NCBI RefSeq assembly: GCF_003049645.1
Contig: NZ_PYWK01000004.1
Coordinates: 62,001-126,000 of the forward strand
DNA length: 64,000 nucleotides
Reading direction: 5' to 3'
Source: Metasolibacillus fluoroglycofenilyticus
GTDB lineage: Bacteria; Bacillota; Bacilli; Bacillales_A; Planococcaceae
The translations under genes and the position numbers were made by a program. This document shows, piece after piece, positions 1-8,447 of the stretch (the first letter of the stretch is position 1; every line of letters starts with the position of its first letter). The notes under the pieces were generated by a model that saw only the letters and a list, made by a program, of their open reading frames with translations, had not been told where the DNA came from and ran no database searches.

Positions 1-18
1 ACGAACTTGTTTCGTCAT
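1..18 (-). CDS. gltX: Glutamyl-tRNA synthetase, first six codons only
   Basis: Only the start of this minus-strand gene lies in the window: an ATG at 16-18 preceded by a strong AGGAGG, then codons for M-T-K-Q-V-R. This matches the usual beginning of Bacillales GltX (x-x-x-VRVRYAPSPTG). Position supports it: in this lineage gltX follows ispF in the yacL-ispD-ispF-gltX order. GltX charges tRNA-Glu in the cytoplasm and, in Bacillus, also tRNA-Gln. A hairpin after ispF suggests it is transcribed at least partly on its own. The identity rests on six codons plus gene order, so it is an inference. Confidence 0.8.
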
Positions 19-244
19 AAAAAAACCTCCTGAATTTTAACGGATTTCCGACCGTTTTCAACTTTGTCCATTTTACCACTGTCCATATACAATTAAAAGT
101 ATAGGAGTAAAAAAGCAAAGCACTCATTATAAACGACCAAGCGATGAATATAAAACAGCTTTTTAAATCATGACCTACACTCTAAAAAGCAATAATAGCT
201 GTTCAAAAAGTTGCATGTTAAACCACTTTTCAAACAGCCACTCA
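19..244. other. Intergenic region gltX-ispF
   Basis: Apart from the gltX ribosome binding site (revcomp of 27-34) and the ispF terminator hairpin, I see no gene. No T-box leader consensus was found upstream of gltX. Confidence 0.6.
197..239 (-). terminator. Terminator after ispF
   Basis: Imperfect 15-bp stem (197-211 with 225-239) just past the ispF stop codon, followed on the minus strand by an AT-rich, T-containing stretch. It probably ends ispF transcription before gltX. Confidence 0.65.
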
Positions 245-724
245 TTATTGTTTTTTAATTAACAAAATCGTAGCTAAAGCTGCAATTCCTTCCTCACGAC
301 CAACAAAGCCTAACTTTTCTGTCGTCGTCGCCTTTACATTCACTTGTGATGCGTCTGCATTTAACAGCTCCGCAATTCGATTACGCATAGGTTCAATATA
401 AGGTGCCATTTTCGGACGCTGTGCCATAATTGTTGCATCTACATTCCCTAACACATAGCCTTTCTCCTCGACAATCTTCCAAATATACTGTAGCAATTTT
501 GCCGAATCAGCGTCCTTCCACTCAGGGTCTGTATCCGGAAAGTGACGTCCGATATCTCCCTCACCAATTGCGCCAAGTGCCGCATCCGTAATCGTATGTA
601 ATAATACGTCTGCATCAGAATGCCCTAAAAGACCGCGTTCATGTGGAATTTCAATCCCGCCTAAAATTAATTTGCGCCCCTCCGCAAATGCATGTACATC
701 ATAGCCTTGTCCTACTCGAAACAT
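245..724 (-). CDS. ispF: 2-C-methyl-D-erythritol 2,4-cyclodiphosphate synthase
   Basis: IspF makes the cyclic diphosphate intermediate of the MEP (non-mevalonate) isoprenoid pathway in the cytoplasm; the active enzyme is a trimer binding a divalent metal. The protein starts [13 protein letters not shown], with the metal-ligand Asp/His pair (DVH), followed by [11 protein letters not shown] and the [12 protein letters not shown] loop. The C-terminal [15 protein letters not shown] is the family signature. About 159 residues is normal. The second in-frame ATG (722-724) is chosen over the one at 728-730 because the AAAGGAAG ribosome binding site abuts the first ATG but sits about 6 bases from the second, and relatives start MFR. 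Third gene of the yacL-ispD-ispF series, but separated from ispD by cysE and the reductase gene. Confidence 0.97.
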   Translation of the reverse strand: MFRVGQGYDVHAFAEGRKLILGGIEIPHERGLLGHSDADVLLHTITDAALGAIGEGDIGRHFPDTDPEWKDADSAKLLQYIWKIVEEKGYVLGNVDATIMAQRPKMAPYIEPMRNRIAELLNADASQVNVKATTTEKLGFVGREEGIAALATILLIKKQ

Positions 725-839
725 ATTCATCTTCCTTTAATTTTTATTTATTCTACTATTTAAGGTGACCCAAAGTCATCACATAAAAGCTTCTGTTCTA
801 TTCCCTATCATACCAAAATTTGCGCTGAAATAGGGAAGA

Positions 840-868
840 GACCGTCTAAAAAATCATTTTGAGACGGT
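840..868 (-). terminator. Hairpin downstream of cysE
   Basis: Inverted repeat GACCGTCT/AGACGGTC with a 13-base loop. It lies about 85 bases past the cysE stop on the minus strand and could be its terminator, although the T-run is poor. Confidence 0.45.
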
Positions 869-880
869 CCCTTTGTGACG

Positions 881-940
881 AATAACCATAAGAGCACATG
901 TTTTTGTGCCTGTCGCCTCGCTTTTGGCACAAAAAAATTT
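881..940. repeat. Repeat family C copy (short AGAGCACATG motif and hairpin)
   Basis: Contains AAGAGCACATG followed by a GTGCC...GGCAC hairpin with a CGCCTCGC loop. Related sequence occurs at 42140-42238 and, inverted, at 46540-46597. It sits just after the cysE stop codon. Confidence 0.5.
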
Positions 941-951
941 ATCTAAAATTT

Positions 952-1893
952 TTAAATATGATACTCAATGTTTTTCATTTGACTATTACTAATATTTGGA
1001 GATGGTTGTGAATTATAAACACGAGAATACGGTGGGACAGAATGCGTTAGCCAAATATTACTTCCTAGCACCGAATCATGACCGATTGTCGTTTCTCCAC
1101 CTAAAATCGTCGCACCCGCATAAATGACTACATTATCCTCAATATTCGGATGGCGCTTAATTCCTTTAATTGGATTTCCATTCGCATCAAGCGGGAAGCT
1201 TAACGCTCCCAACGTCACACCTTGATAAATTTTCACATTGTTGCCAATTGTACATGTTTCTCCAATAACAACCCCTGTACCATGGTCAATAAAAAATGAC
1301 TCGCCTATCGATGCCCCCGGGTGAATATCAATACCCGTTAAACGATGCGCATACTCTGACATAATACGTGGCACAATTTGCACACCCATCTCATACAGCT
1401 CATGCGCAATGCGATGAGTAAACACTGCTACAATTGATGGATAGCTTAGCAAAATCTCCTCTGTTGAAAGTGCCGCTGGGTCTCCGTTGTAGGCAGCTTG
1501 AATATCCGTTTGCAGCATTTTGCGAATTGTTGGGAACCTAGCAATTAAATTCATCACAATTTTGTCCGCCTGCTCACGGCAATACGTCCCACAATTTGCT
1601 GGGTCGCTATCTTCCATATTATAAATCAACACTTTTTCTATAATATCACGCAAATCTAATGCTGCCTCACGCAATTTATTACTACTCACAATATTAATGC
1701 GCATCTCATCAATTGGTGGCGTTGTGTAAATGCCCGGAAATAATACTTCATGAAAGTTATCTAAAATTTTATAGATTTGATCACGTCCGATAAAGCCTAT
1801 AGAATTTTCAATATCAACATACTGCTTATTTATATCATTTAAAGAGCTCGTAATTGCTGGTATTTTTTCATTCAACCATTCATTTAAGTTCAT
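952..1893 (-). CDS. cysE: Serine O-acetyltransferase (long EpsC/SrpH-like form)
   Basis: Transfers acetyl from acetyl-CoA to L-serine, the first step of cysteine synthesis. The N-terminal half is helical (YPSIVAVFTHRIAHELYEMG), and the C-terminal half is a left-handed beta-helix of hexapeptide repeats with the catalytic stretch IDHGTGVVIGE and IYQGVTLGALSF. At about 313 residues it is longer than Bacillus CysE (about 217) and resembles the longer EpsC-type enzymes, with an extra N-terminal segment of roughly 100 residues. The ATG at 1891-1893 is chosen (MNLNEWLNEK): GAAGGGGTG lies about 9 bases upstream, while the upstream TTG at 1914 would place that site inside the gene. It occupies the neighbourhood where cysE follows gltX in Bacillus, but on the other side of ispF. 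The exact subfamily is inferred. Confidence 0.93.
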   Translation of the reverse strand: MNLNEWLNEKIPAITSSLNDINKQYVDIENSIGFIGRDQIYKILDNFHEVLFPGIYTTPPIDEMRINIVSSNKLREAALDLRDIIEKVLIYNMEDSDPANCGTYCREQADKIVMNLIARFPTIRKMLQTDIQAAYNGDPAALSTEEILLSYPSIVAVFTHRIAHELYEMGVQIVPRIMSEYAHRLTGIDIHPGASIGESFFIDHGTGVVIGETCTIGNNVKIYQGVTLGALSFPLDANGNPIKGIKRHPNIEDNVVIYAGATILGGETTIGHDSVLGSNIWLTHSVPPYSRVYNSQPSPNISNSQMKNIEYHI

Positions 1894-2080
1894 AACAACA
1901 AAACACCCCTTCAATTTTTAGTCTATTCTCTGATTAATCATATATCAATACTCGTGTTTTTATAAGGGTACAAAAGATTGTCGCGCTTTGCAAGCACAGA
2001 AGTTTACTAACGTATAATCATTTTAATTTCCCGCACTATATTGCACTTGGACCCGACTTTTCTTTTCTGAAATTTCATGC

Positions 2081-2115
2081 TATGATGAAGTCACTCGATA
2101 ATGATAATCGTTATC
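2081..2115 (+). promoter_or_regulatory. Fur box with candidate -10 upstream of the reductase gene
   Basis: GATAATGATAATCGTTATC at 2097-2115 matches the 19-base Fur consensus at 18 positions. A TATGAT at 2081-2086 could be the -10, which places the box just downstream of it, as expected for iron-dependent repression. No good -35 is seen. Confidence 0.85.
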
Positions 2116-2175
2116 AACAGAGGAATTAATATCATCTTTTAGGTTTTAAATACTTTTCAGGGATGTGGAAATATA

Positions 2176-3228
2176 GTGCAAAATGTATATGATGTAACAA
2201 TTATTGGCGGCGGTCCCGCAGGTTTATATAGCGCTTTTTATAGTGGGTTGCGCGGCTTAAAAACAAAGCTTATCGAAAGTCAACAGGAATTAGGAGGGAA
2301 GGTACTGCTTTATCCCGAAAAGCTTATTTGGGATATTGGTGGCCATCCACCTGTACTTGGAGGGCAATTCGTTAAGCAATTAATTGAACAAGCAAAAACA
2401 TTTGACCCAACAATCTTAACGAATACGAAAGTTGATTTGATAGAGCGACAGGATGATTTATTCATCGTTCATACTTCAATGGGTGAATGTCATTACTCTC
2501 GAACGATTCTTCTAGCAGTCGGTGGGGGCATTATTAATCCGCAAAAGCTCACATTAGAGGGCGCTGAAAAATATGAGATGGCAAACTTGCACTATACCGT
2601 GCAATCGTTTCAACGCTTTGTTGACAAAGAAGTTATTATTTCAGGTGGGGGCAATGCAGCCATTGATTGGGCAGTTGAGCTTAGCTCAATCGCGAAAAGT
2701 ATCACGGTTGTGTACCGAAACGAAAAGCTATCGGCACATGAGGCAACAATACAAGAAGCAATTAATGCAGGTGTTAAAATTGAATGTAACACGTCCATTA
2801 CAAAGCTCACTTCCAATGCTGACAAAACAGCTATCCAGTATGTAACATGTGAAAATTCAAAAACACAAGAAAACTCTATCCGCCAAATTGATGAAGTCAT
2901 TATTAGTCATGGTTATAATCATGAAGCATCATTGGATTTTGATGAAGCAATAGCTCTTCCAAAAAAGGATGACTATTATTTCGAAGGGAAGGCTACTGGA
3001 GAAACAGCACAGCCTGGCATTTTTGCAGCAGGTGACATTTTAGCATTTGAAGGCAAGGTCAATCTTCTGATTGGCACTTTCCAGGATGCAGCGAATGCCG
3101 TTAACTCCATTAAAACTTATTTAGAGCCTAGCGCGTACCGCTACGGGATGGTATCATCACATAATGAGCTGTTCAAAGAAAAAAATCGTTCCATTATCGA
3201 AAAACAATTATCGAAAGTGGGTAATTAA
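2176..3228 (+). CDS. Ferredoxin/flavodoxin-NADP(+) reductase, thioredoxin-reductase-like (YcgT/YumC type)
   Basis: FAD- and NADPH-binding oxidoreductase that passes electrons from NADPH to ferredoxin or flavodoxin in the cytoplasm. The FAD site is IIGGGPAGLYSAFY near residue 9 and the NADPH site is ISGGGNAAIDWA near residue 155. A C-terminal ATG..AAGDI-type motif (GIFAAGDILAFEGKVNLLIG) completes the FAD fold. No CxxC redox pair is present, so it is not a true thioredoxin reductase. The length of 350 fits the YumC/YcgT family. The start is GTG at 2176; the nearby ATG triplets are out of frame. A near-perfect Fur box lies 60 bases upstream. B. subtilis ycgT is reported to be Fur-regulated, so this gene is probably its counterpart and is induced by iron starvation. 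It converges on ispD across a shared terminator. Confidence 0.92.
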   Translation: MQNVYDVTIIGGGPAGLYSAFYSGLRGLKTKLIESQQELGGKVLLYPEKLIWDIGGHPPVLGGQFVKQLIEQAKTFDPTILTNTKVDLIERQDDLFIVHTSMGECHYSRTILLAVGGGIINPQKLTLEGAEKYEMANLHYTVQSFQRFVDKEVIISGGGNAAIDWAVELSSIAKSITVVYRNEKLSAHEATIQEAINAGVKIECNTSITKLTSNADKTAIQYVTCENSKTQENSIRQIDEVIISHGYNHEASLDFDEAIALPKKDDYYFEGKATGETAQPGIFAAGDILAFEGKVNLLIGTFQDAANAVNSIKTYLEPSAYRYGMVSSHNELFKEKNRSIIEKQLSKVGN

Positions 3229-3280
3229 AAAGTGGCTAGGGAACTGTATGAAAACAGTCCTTAGCCACTTTAATTATTTT
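3228..3280. terminator. Bidirectional terminator between reductase and ispD
   Basis: A long stem pairs AAGTGGCTA at 3230-3238 with TAGCCACTT at 3262-3270, plus ACTGT/ACAGT near the loop. T-rich tails lie on both strands, serving the two convergent genes. Confidence 0.85.
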
Positions 3281-3963
3281 TGCAAAGCTCGTTTACGCAA
3301 AATTGCCTCACCAAATAGCAAGTCTTCCTGTGTTGTCATTTTCAGATTTTCATAACTACTTTCGACAATATGCACTTCATGTCCAAGTCGTTCTACTAGC
3401 ATCGCTTCATCCGTACCTAAAAAGCCAATTTTTTCTGCTACATCCTCAGCCTCCGCTAGCAAATCGAAGCGAAATGCCTGCGGCGTCTGAATCATCCATA
3501 GACTATCACGCTCAACTGTCTCAGCAATCACTGTGCCACGCACCTTCTTCATCGTATCCTTCGCTCGCACACCCGCAATGGCTGCCCCTTTCTCATACGC
3601 CACCTTTGCCAATTGCGCAATAATTTCTTGGGTAATAAATGGGCGTGCAGCATCATGCACAAGGACAATCTCTACTTGCTCCATTGCCTTCAAGCATGAG
3701 TGCACAGAGTGCTGTCGCTCCTCACCGCCAGCAGGTAAACCTTTTACTTTCGTAATGCTATAGCGTGCAAGCAAGCCTTCAATAAATGCTCGTTCCTCTG
3801 GCTTTACTGCCAGCCAAATGCCCGTACAATTACAATCCTGCTCAAAGATTTCTAATGTGTGCATTAAAATGGGCTTTTCTAAAAGCGGCAAAAACAATTT
3901 GTTTTGCCCTGCGCCCATTCGCTTTCCACTGCCCGCAGCAGGCAATACTACTTCATATCGCAT
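3274..3963 (-). CDS. ispD: 2-C-methyl-D-erythritol 4-phosphate cytidylyltransferase
   Basis: Couples CTP to MEP, the third step of the MEP isoprenoid pathway, in the cytoplasm. The nucleotide-binding N-terminus VVLPAAGSGKRMG and the NKLFLPL lysine are present. The VLVHDAARPF loop and the DTMKKV and IQTPQAFR motifs are also visible. The length of 229 is typical. ATG at 3961-3963 is preceded by GTTAGGAAGTGAG. It starts 11 bases after the yacL stop, so the two are co-transcribed. No YgbB (IspF) fusion is present; ispF is a separate gene downstream. Confidence 0.97.
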   Translation of the reverse strand: MRYEVVLPAAGSGKRMGAGQNKLFLPLLEKPILMHTLEIFEQDCNCTGIWLAVKPEERAFIEGLLARYSITKVKGLPAGGEERQHSVHSCLKAMEQVEIVLVHDAARPFITQEIIAQLAKVAYEKGAAIAGVRAKDTMKKVRGTVIAETVERDSLWMIQTPQAFRFDLLAEAEDVAEKIGFLGTDEAMLVERLGHEVHIVESSYENLKMTTQEDLLFGEAILRKRALQK

Positions 3964-3974
3964 TTGCTCACTTC

Positions 3975-5045
3975 CTAACTTTCTTTTGGCTTAGCAAATA
4001 TCATGCGCCCTGCCGATGTTTGTAGCACGCTTGTAACGGTCACTGTAATTGCCTGCCCGATATAGCTGCGACCACCTTCTACAACAATCATCGTACCGTC
4101 ATCTAAATAAGCAACCCCCTGATTATGCTCCTTGCCATCTTTAATAACAACGACTTGCATATCCTCCCCTGGAATAACAACAGGCTTCACTGCATTCGCT
4201 AAATCATTAATATTTAATACTTGCACGTTGTGTAACTCACATACTTTATTTAAGTTGAAATCATTCGTTAATATTTGTGCGCTGCGCTGCTTCGCTAAGC
4301 GCACTAGCTTCAAGTCGACTTCTTGAACCTCTTCAAAATCATCATCTACAATTAGCACTTGTGATGCTCGCTCATCCTGTAGTCGCTTTAAAATATCTAG
4401 ACCTCTGCGACCTCGCGTGCGTTTTAATGTATCTGAAGAGTCAGCAATATGCTGCAATTCAGTTAACACAAATTGCGGCACAACTAACGCTCCCTCCACA
4501 AAGCCTGTGGCAGAAATATCTGCAATACGCCCATCGATAATAACGCTCGTATCTAATAACTTCGACATGGCCATATCATCCTGTACCGTAGTTTTTTTCT
4601 TCTGTATATTACTTTTAGGGGTAAATAGCTGCAATAGCTCCTCCCTCTGCTTAAAGCCAATGCGGAACCCTAAATAGCCGAGTATAATTGAGAAAAGAAT
4701 CGGTAACACTTCTGGCACAACTGGTAGTGGGATACGCTCAATCGCAAAGCCGATAAAATACGCCACAATTAGCCCAACAATTAAGCCGAATGTTCCAAAT
4801 AGCAAATCACCTATCGGCAATTTGAAAAGCACTTCCTCCATCCAAACAATTAAACGGACGCAATAATCAGATAATAAAAATGATAAAACAAATAGTAAAC
4901 TAGCACCTAAAATAATCGAAACAATAGGATTGTCAAGCCACGGATTAGAAGATAAATGCATAAACTCGTATAATGGCGGTAAAAAAATAAAGCCTAACGC
5001 TCCCCCGATTAATAAAAAGGCAATTTGAATAACTCTCTTTAACAT
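3975..5045 (-). CDS. yacL: PIN/TRAM domain membrane protein YacL
   Basis: Four predicted membrane helices occupy about residues 5-130. A cytoplasmic PIN-like nuclease domain follows, starting KLLDTSVIIDGRIADI near residue 164, with acidic residues also in TELQHIADSSD and LTNDFNLNK. A C-terminal TRAM domain (about 285-350, KDGKEHNQGVAYLDDGTMIVVE) should bind RNA. The molecular role of the family is not settled; its position beside radA and ispD is conserved across Bacillales. The start lies among overlapping GTG/ATG codons at 5043-5048; the ATG at 5045 has AGAGGA 9 bases upstream. In Bacillus, disA precedes this gene, but here 290 bases of non-coding DNA with a terminator separate it from radA. 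Confidence 0.93.
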   Translation of the reverse strand: MLKRVIQIAFLLIGGALGFIFLPPLYEFMHLSSNPWLDNPIVSIILGASLLFVLSFLLSDYCVRLIVWMEEVLFKLPIGDLLFGTFGLIVGLIVAYFIGFAIERIPLPVVPEVLPILFSIILGYLGFRIGFKQREELLQLFTPKSNIQKKKTTVQDDMAMSKLLDTSVIIDGRIADISATGFVEGALVVPQFVLTELQHIADSSDTLKRTRGRRGLDILKRLQDERASQVLIVDDDFEEVQEVDLKLVRLAKQRSAQILTNDFNLNKVCELHNVQVLNINDLANAVKPVVIPGEDMQVVVIKDGKEHNQGVAYLDDGTMIVVEGGRSYIGQAITVTVTSVLQTSAGRMIFAKPKES

Positions 5046-5135
5046 CACATCACATCCTCTCTTTGAGCATAATTATACATTGTTCCTCTTATTATTGCGA
5101 TGAACAGCCCACTAATTTGCAAGAAATTTGATAGG

Positions 5136-5173
5136 ACGTCCCAAAAACTGCACTTCACCTGCTTTTGGGACGT
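5136..5173. terminator. Perfect hairpin between radA and yacL
   Basis: Perfect 11-bp stem ACGTCCCAAAA (5136-5146) with TTTTGGGACGT (5163-5173). It has the CCAAAA...TTTTGG form shared by the terminators near 15286, 29120 and the family B repeats. No T-run follows on either strand, so its activity is uncertain. Confidence 0.5.
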
Positions 5174-5286
5174 TTCATTCTTGTTTGGTTAAAATAAAGC
5201 TCCGTGTTTAAAAGCAAGTATCCCATTTAAAAAGATGATGAACACTAGACCTCGCAGCTTTCTTTACATTTTAAAATAAAAGAAGT

Positions 5287-5326
5287 AAAAAAAGCTGTCA
5301 GGAAATCAGACTTTCCTAACAGCCTT
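5287..5326 (-). terminator. Terminator after radA
   Basis: The stem of AGGCTGT..AGGAAA with TTTCCT..ACAGCT is followed on the minus strand by a run of seven T. It lies directly after the radA stop codon. Confidence 0.85.
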
Positions 5327-5334
5327 TACAGTCA

Positions 5335-6711
5335 TTACAAATTATTAAAGCACAAACGCAAGCTATCACCTATCGTTTCAACACCAACGACTTGAATACC
5401 GGGTGGGAAGTCCCAGCCACCAATATTCGATGCTGGAATAAAAGCTCGTTGAAAGCCCAGCTTTGCTGCCTCCTGCACACGCTGCTCGATACGTGAAACT
5501 CGACGTACCTCCCCCGTCAAACCAACCTCTCCGATAAAGCAATCTGTAGCGCGAACAGCCTCATCTTTAAAGCTCGAAACAATCGATGTCAAAACAGCTA
5601 AATCAATCGCTGGCTCATCAAGCTTCACACCGCCCGCTACCTTAATATAAGCATCTTGTGCCTGCAACATCATACCCATGCGTTTTTCTAGTACTGCCAT
5701 TAATAGCTGCACACGGTTTTGATCTACGCCCGTTGCCATTCGTTTTGGGTAATTAAAGCTTGTAGGTGTGACAAGTGATTGAATTTCCACTAAAATAGGG
5801 CGCGTCCCTTCCATCGATGCAACGATAGTCGAGCCCGCTACACCTTGTGAACGCTCCTGTAAAAATAATTCAGATGGATTTAATACTTCCTTTAGACCAC
5901 CGTGCAACATTTCAAAAATAGCAATCTCATTGGTCGAGCCAAAGCGGTTTTTTTGGCTACGCAAAATACGGTGATTATGATGGCGCTCTCCTTCAAAATA
6001 AAGCACCGTATCCACCATATGCTCTAAAAGGCGGGGACCAGCAATTTGCCCCTCCTTCGTCACATGTCCCACAAGAAAAATCGCAATATTTTTCGTTTTC
6101 GCAATGCGCATTAGCTCCGCTGTACACTCACGCACTTGCGAAACACTTCCCGGCGCACTCGTCACCTCTGGATGGTGCACTGTTTGAATCGAATCGACAA
6201 TGACAAACTTCGGTTGCACCTCTTCGATTGTTTGATGCAAAAACTCTAAATTCGTTTCAGAATATATATATAGCTCCTGTGACTTTACCCCTAAACGCTC
6301 TGCGCGCAGCTTTGTCTGGCGAATCGATTCCTCCCCAGAAATATAAAGCACCCGCTGCCCACGATTGGAAAGTAGCGCGGACACCTGAAGCAATAAAGTC
6401 GACTTTCCAATGCCTGGGTCTCCCCCAATTAACACAAGCGAGCCCGCAACAATACCGCCCCCCAGCACACGGTTCAATTCCGTCATCTCGGTAACAATGC
6501 GTGCTTCCTCCACCGTTTCCACAGTCATTATCGGCACAGCCTTTTGCGTTGTTGCACTAGAATGCTGGAAGGCTCCGCGAGGTCCCTTGACAATAACCTC
6601 CACTTCCTCCACCATTGTGTTCCACTGCCCACAGCCCGGACAGCGCCCCATCCACTTCGCCGATTCGTAGCCACATGCATTACATATAAATTTTGTCTTC
6701 TTTTTTGCCAT
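5335..6711 (-). CDS. radA: DNA repair protein RadA (Sms)
   Basis: RecA-like ATPase and DNA branch-migration helicase acting in recombination. An N-terminal zinc finger CNACGYES...CPGCGQW occupies residues 10-31. The Walker A motif [10 protein letters not shown] lies near residue 97, and the RadA-specific KNRFGST motif near residue 256. A C-terminal Lon-protease-like domain ([20 protein letters not shown] and the [15 protein letters not shown] stretch) completes the protein. The length of 458 is normal. The start is ATG at 6709-6711 with GGAGG five bases upstream. It is normally the gene after clpC; here a chemoreceptor gene and repeats lie between them, and a terminator ends transcription before yacL. 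Confidence 0.97.
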   Translation of the reverse strand: MAKKKTKFICNACGYESAKWMGRCPGCGQWNTMVEEVEVIVKGPRGAFQHSSATTQKAVPIMTVETVEEARIVTEMTELNRVLGGGIVAGSLVLIGGDPGIGKSTLLLQVSALLSNRGQRVLYISGEESIRQTKLRAERLGVKSQELYIYSETNLEFLHQTIEEVQPKFVIVDSIQTVHHPEVTSAPGSVSQVRECTAELMRIAKTKNIAIFLVGHVTKEGQIAGPRLLEHMVDTVLYFEGERHHNHRILRSQKNRFGSTNEIAIFEMLHGGLKEVLNPSELFLQERSQGVAGSTIVASMEGTRPILVEIQSLVTPTSFNYPKRMATGVDQNRVQLLMAVLEKRMGMMLQAQDAYIKVAGGVKLDEPAIDLAVLTSIVSSFKDEAVRATDCFIGEVGLTGEVRRVSRIEQRVQEAAKLGFQRAFIPASNIGGWDFPPGIQVVGVETIGDSLRLCFNNL

Positions 6712-6779
6712 GATACCTCCGATGTTTTTAGCTTTATTATAGCAAAGTAATAAAATACTGCCTATTCACGCAAGCCTCC

Positions 6780-6916
6780 CTCCAAAGTCTGTGACACCCG
6801 CCGCAAGTCTGGTCAACACGATGTTGGTCACTTAGTCGTGCCAGTAAGATGCGATAGTCTTAGACCAAGTTCCTTTTTATCAGCTTGTGTCCAGTCACCT
6901 AATAGAAGTTAAAAAG
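6780..6916 (+). repeat. Repeat family A, copy 1 (internal part)
   Basis: Shares TGTGACACCCGCC, AACACGATGTTGGTCAC and the ACTTAGTC...GACCAAGT hairpin segment with the copies at 8186, 40776 and 49896. The left-end palindrome is missing. It fills the gap between the radA start region and the chemoreceptor stop. Confidence 0.75.
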
Positions 6917-6951
6917 ACAGCAGCTTTATCGCAAGCTACCGTCCAATTTCG

Positions 6952-7905
6952 TTATTTTCTAATATGAAAATGTTTTACTTGCTCCACTGCCTCTAATAAT
7001 TTACGTGTGACGATTTCAGATTCGTCAATATGGTTTGTTAATACACGATTCGTGTCATCAAATAGAGATGTTGTCATTTTGAATTTATCCATTACATCTT
7101 CATTTGAGGTTTTTTGCTCTTTCATATAGCCTAATAGTTCATCAATGCCTGTTTGGACATTCGTAATCATATGCAGTAAACTTTCAATTTGCGCAGATGT
7201 TGCTGCACTCTTTTCGATGCCATTCGTCACTAGCTGCATATTATTTTTATTGTCTTCATAGGCTTGGGCAATTTGCTCTTCGATTTTCTTTGTTAAGTTT
7301 GCGATGTCTTCGGTGCTTGTTTTCGTGTTTTCTGCTAATTTCCTTACTTCCTCGGCAACGACAGAAAAGCCTTTTCCATGTTCCCCGGCTCTCGCAGCCT
7401 CAATTGAAGCATTTAGAGCGAGCAAGTTCGTCTGATTTGAAATCTCTCCAATCACATTAACAATTTCCGCAATTTGCTTAGAACGCTCACTTAAATCGCT
7501 CATGCTTGAAGAGGTTTTTTGCGATTGCTCACCTAATAAATCAATTAGCTGCTCCACTTCATGTACTGCCTGCTTACTCTCAACTGACAATGTTGCCATT
7601 TGGTCAGAGGCAGAAATTAAAATATTCCCTTTACTCAATGCATTTTCTGCAATATGGTTTGATTTGATTGTACTATTTTCAACTTTATTAAACTCATCTA
7701 AAATTTCTCCAACCATTTCACCTAGTACAACATGCTGATTGTTTACTTTATCATGTTGTTCAATTGTCGAAATCATTTCCTTATGTAACTCATTTAAAAA
7801 AATTTGAAACTCGTGATCCTTTTTATCAAGCTGCGCATTTAGTTCATCAATTTTTGTTTTAAATTGCTCGATATCCTCTTTTTTTGATTGAAATATCGTA
7901 AACAT
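6952..7905 (-). CDS. Soluble methyl-accepting chemotaxis protein
   Basis: Cytoplasmic chemoreceptor without membrane segments. The N-terminal coiled coil of about 100 residues ([19 protein letters not shown]) leads into a classic signalling hairpin. The tip motif is [32 protein letters not shown], the CheA/CheW contact region. About 317 residues resembles small soluble receptors such as YfmS. No ligand domain is recognised, so the signal is unknown. ATG at 7905 has GGGGTGAT 7 bases upstream; a TTG further out would include that site. The gene stands alone between the clpC terminator and radA, with family A repeats on both sides, so it looks like an insertion into the usual clpC-radA junction. 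Confidence 0.93.
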   Translation of the reverse strand: MFTIFQSKKEDIEQFKTKIDELNAQLDKKDHEFQIFLNELHKEMISTIEQHDKVNNQHVVLGEMVGEILDEFNKVENSTIKSNHIAENALSKGNILISASDQMATLSVESKQAVHEVEQLIDLLGEQSQKTSSSMSDLSERSKQIAEIVNVIGEISNQTNLLALNASIEAARAGEHGKGFSVVAEEVRKLAENTKTSTEDIANLTKKIEEQIAQAYEDNKNNMQLVTNGIEKSAATSAQIESLLHMITNVQTGIDELLGYMKEQKTSNEDVMDKFKMTTSLFDDTNRVLTNHIDESEIVTRKLLEAVEQVKHFHIRK

Positions 7906-7926
7906 AGTCCTATCACCCCATATTAT

Positions 7927-8012
7927 CAATTGCGCCTCGGCTCTAGATTTTTTTCAGCTTACGAAGGAAATTTCCTCAAAATTCGTGATGTTCGCCGGAG
8001 ACTTTATTTTGC
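7927..8012 (+). repeat. Repeat family A, copy 2 (left end)
   Basis: Begins CAATTGCGCCTCGG like other left ends and continues to GATGTTCGCCGGAGACTTTA, then diverges. Its left end abuts the ribosome binding site of the chemoreceptor gene. Confidence 0.65.
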
Positions 8013-8143
8013 CTTCCCATTCATTTTACTGATTTTCTAAAGTTTAATAAACCATTTTATCATCGATTACACTTTCCGAACAGGTCTAAAGTCACAATTC
8101 GCACACAATCATTGGAAATGCCAACGCAAAAAACTTAGCATTG

Positions 8144-8181
8144 CGAAAAAGCACGAGAAATCAAGGTGATTTCTCGTGCTT
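8144..8181 (-). terminator. Strong terminator of the ctsR-clpC operon
   Basis: Perfect 15-bp stem (8149-8163 with 8167-8181) and a three-base loop, followed on the minus strand by TTTTTCG. It is about 270 bases from the clpC stop because a family A repeat lies between them. Confidence 0.9.
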
Positions 8182-8185
8182 CTAT

Positions 8186-8446
8186 CAATTACGCCTCAGC
8201 GCAATTGTGTCCAGATTTTTTATGCTATTTAACGGAAGTTAACCTAAAACCTTCACGTCCTGTGACATCCGCCAGAGGCTTTAGCCCAACACGATGTTGG
8301 TCACTCAGTCGTTATCTTAGGATGCAATGTTCTTAGACTGAGTCCCTATGATTCAGCGAGTGTTTGCGCACTAGCTAAAATCAGTCTAATGCTTGCATTC
8401 ATCTCACCAATTACAGTGGTGGGAGATTTCCGCTGAAAGACGTTAA
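8186..8446 (+). repeat. Repeat family A, copy 3 (most complete)
   Basis: The left-end palindrome is CAATTACGCC-TCA-GCGCAATTG at 8186-8207. The central stem ACTCAGTC (8303-8310) pairs with GACTGAGT (8336-8343). The right-end hairpin ATCTCACCA...TGGTGGGAGAT at 8401-8426 is followed by GCTGAAAGACGTTAA. No reading frame is conserved. The right end stops one base before the clpC stop codon. Confidence 0.85.
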
Positions 8447-8447
8447 A

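Larger units (their letters stand above)
5046..5334. other. Intergenic region radA-yacL, no disA
   Basis: Holds the radA terminator, a second perfect hairpin and presumably the yacL promoter. No reading frame resembling DisA (diadenylate cyclase, usually about 360 residues here in Bacillus) fits in this gap. Confidence 0.7.
7906..8185. other. Intergenic region clpC terminator-chemoreceptor
   Basis: Holds a family A left-end fragment (7927-8012), AT-rich DNA and the clpC terminator. No gene was seen. Confidence 0.6.

Noticed and set aside
19-196. T-box leader for gltX
   Set aside because: No GGTGG-AACCGCG-type T-box sequence or stem I pattern.
5046-5334. Search for disA between radA and yacL
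   Set aside because: The gap is too short and contains only hairpins.
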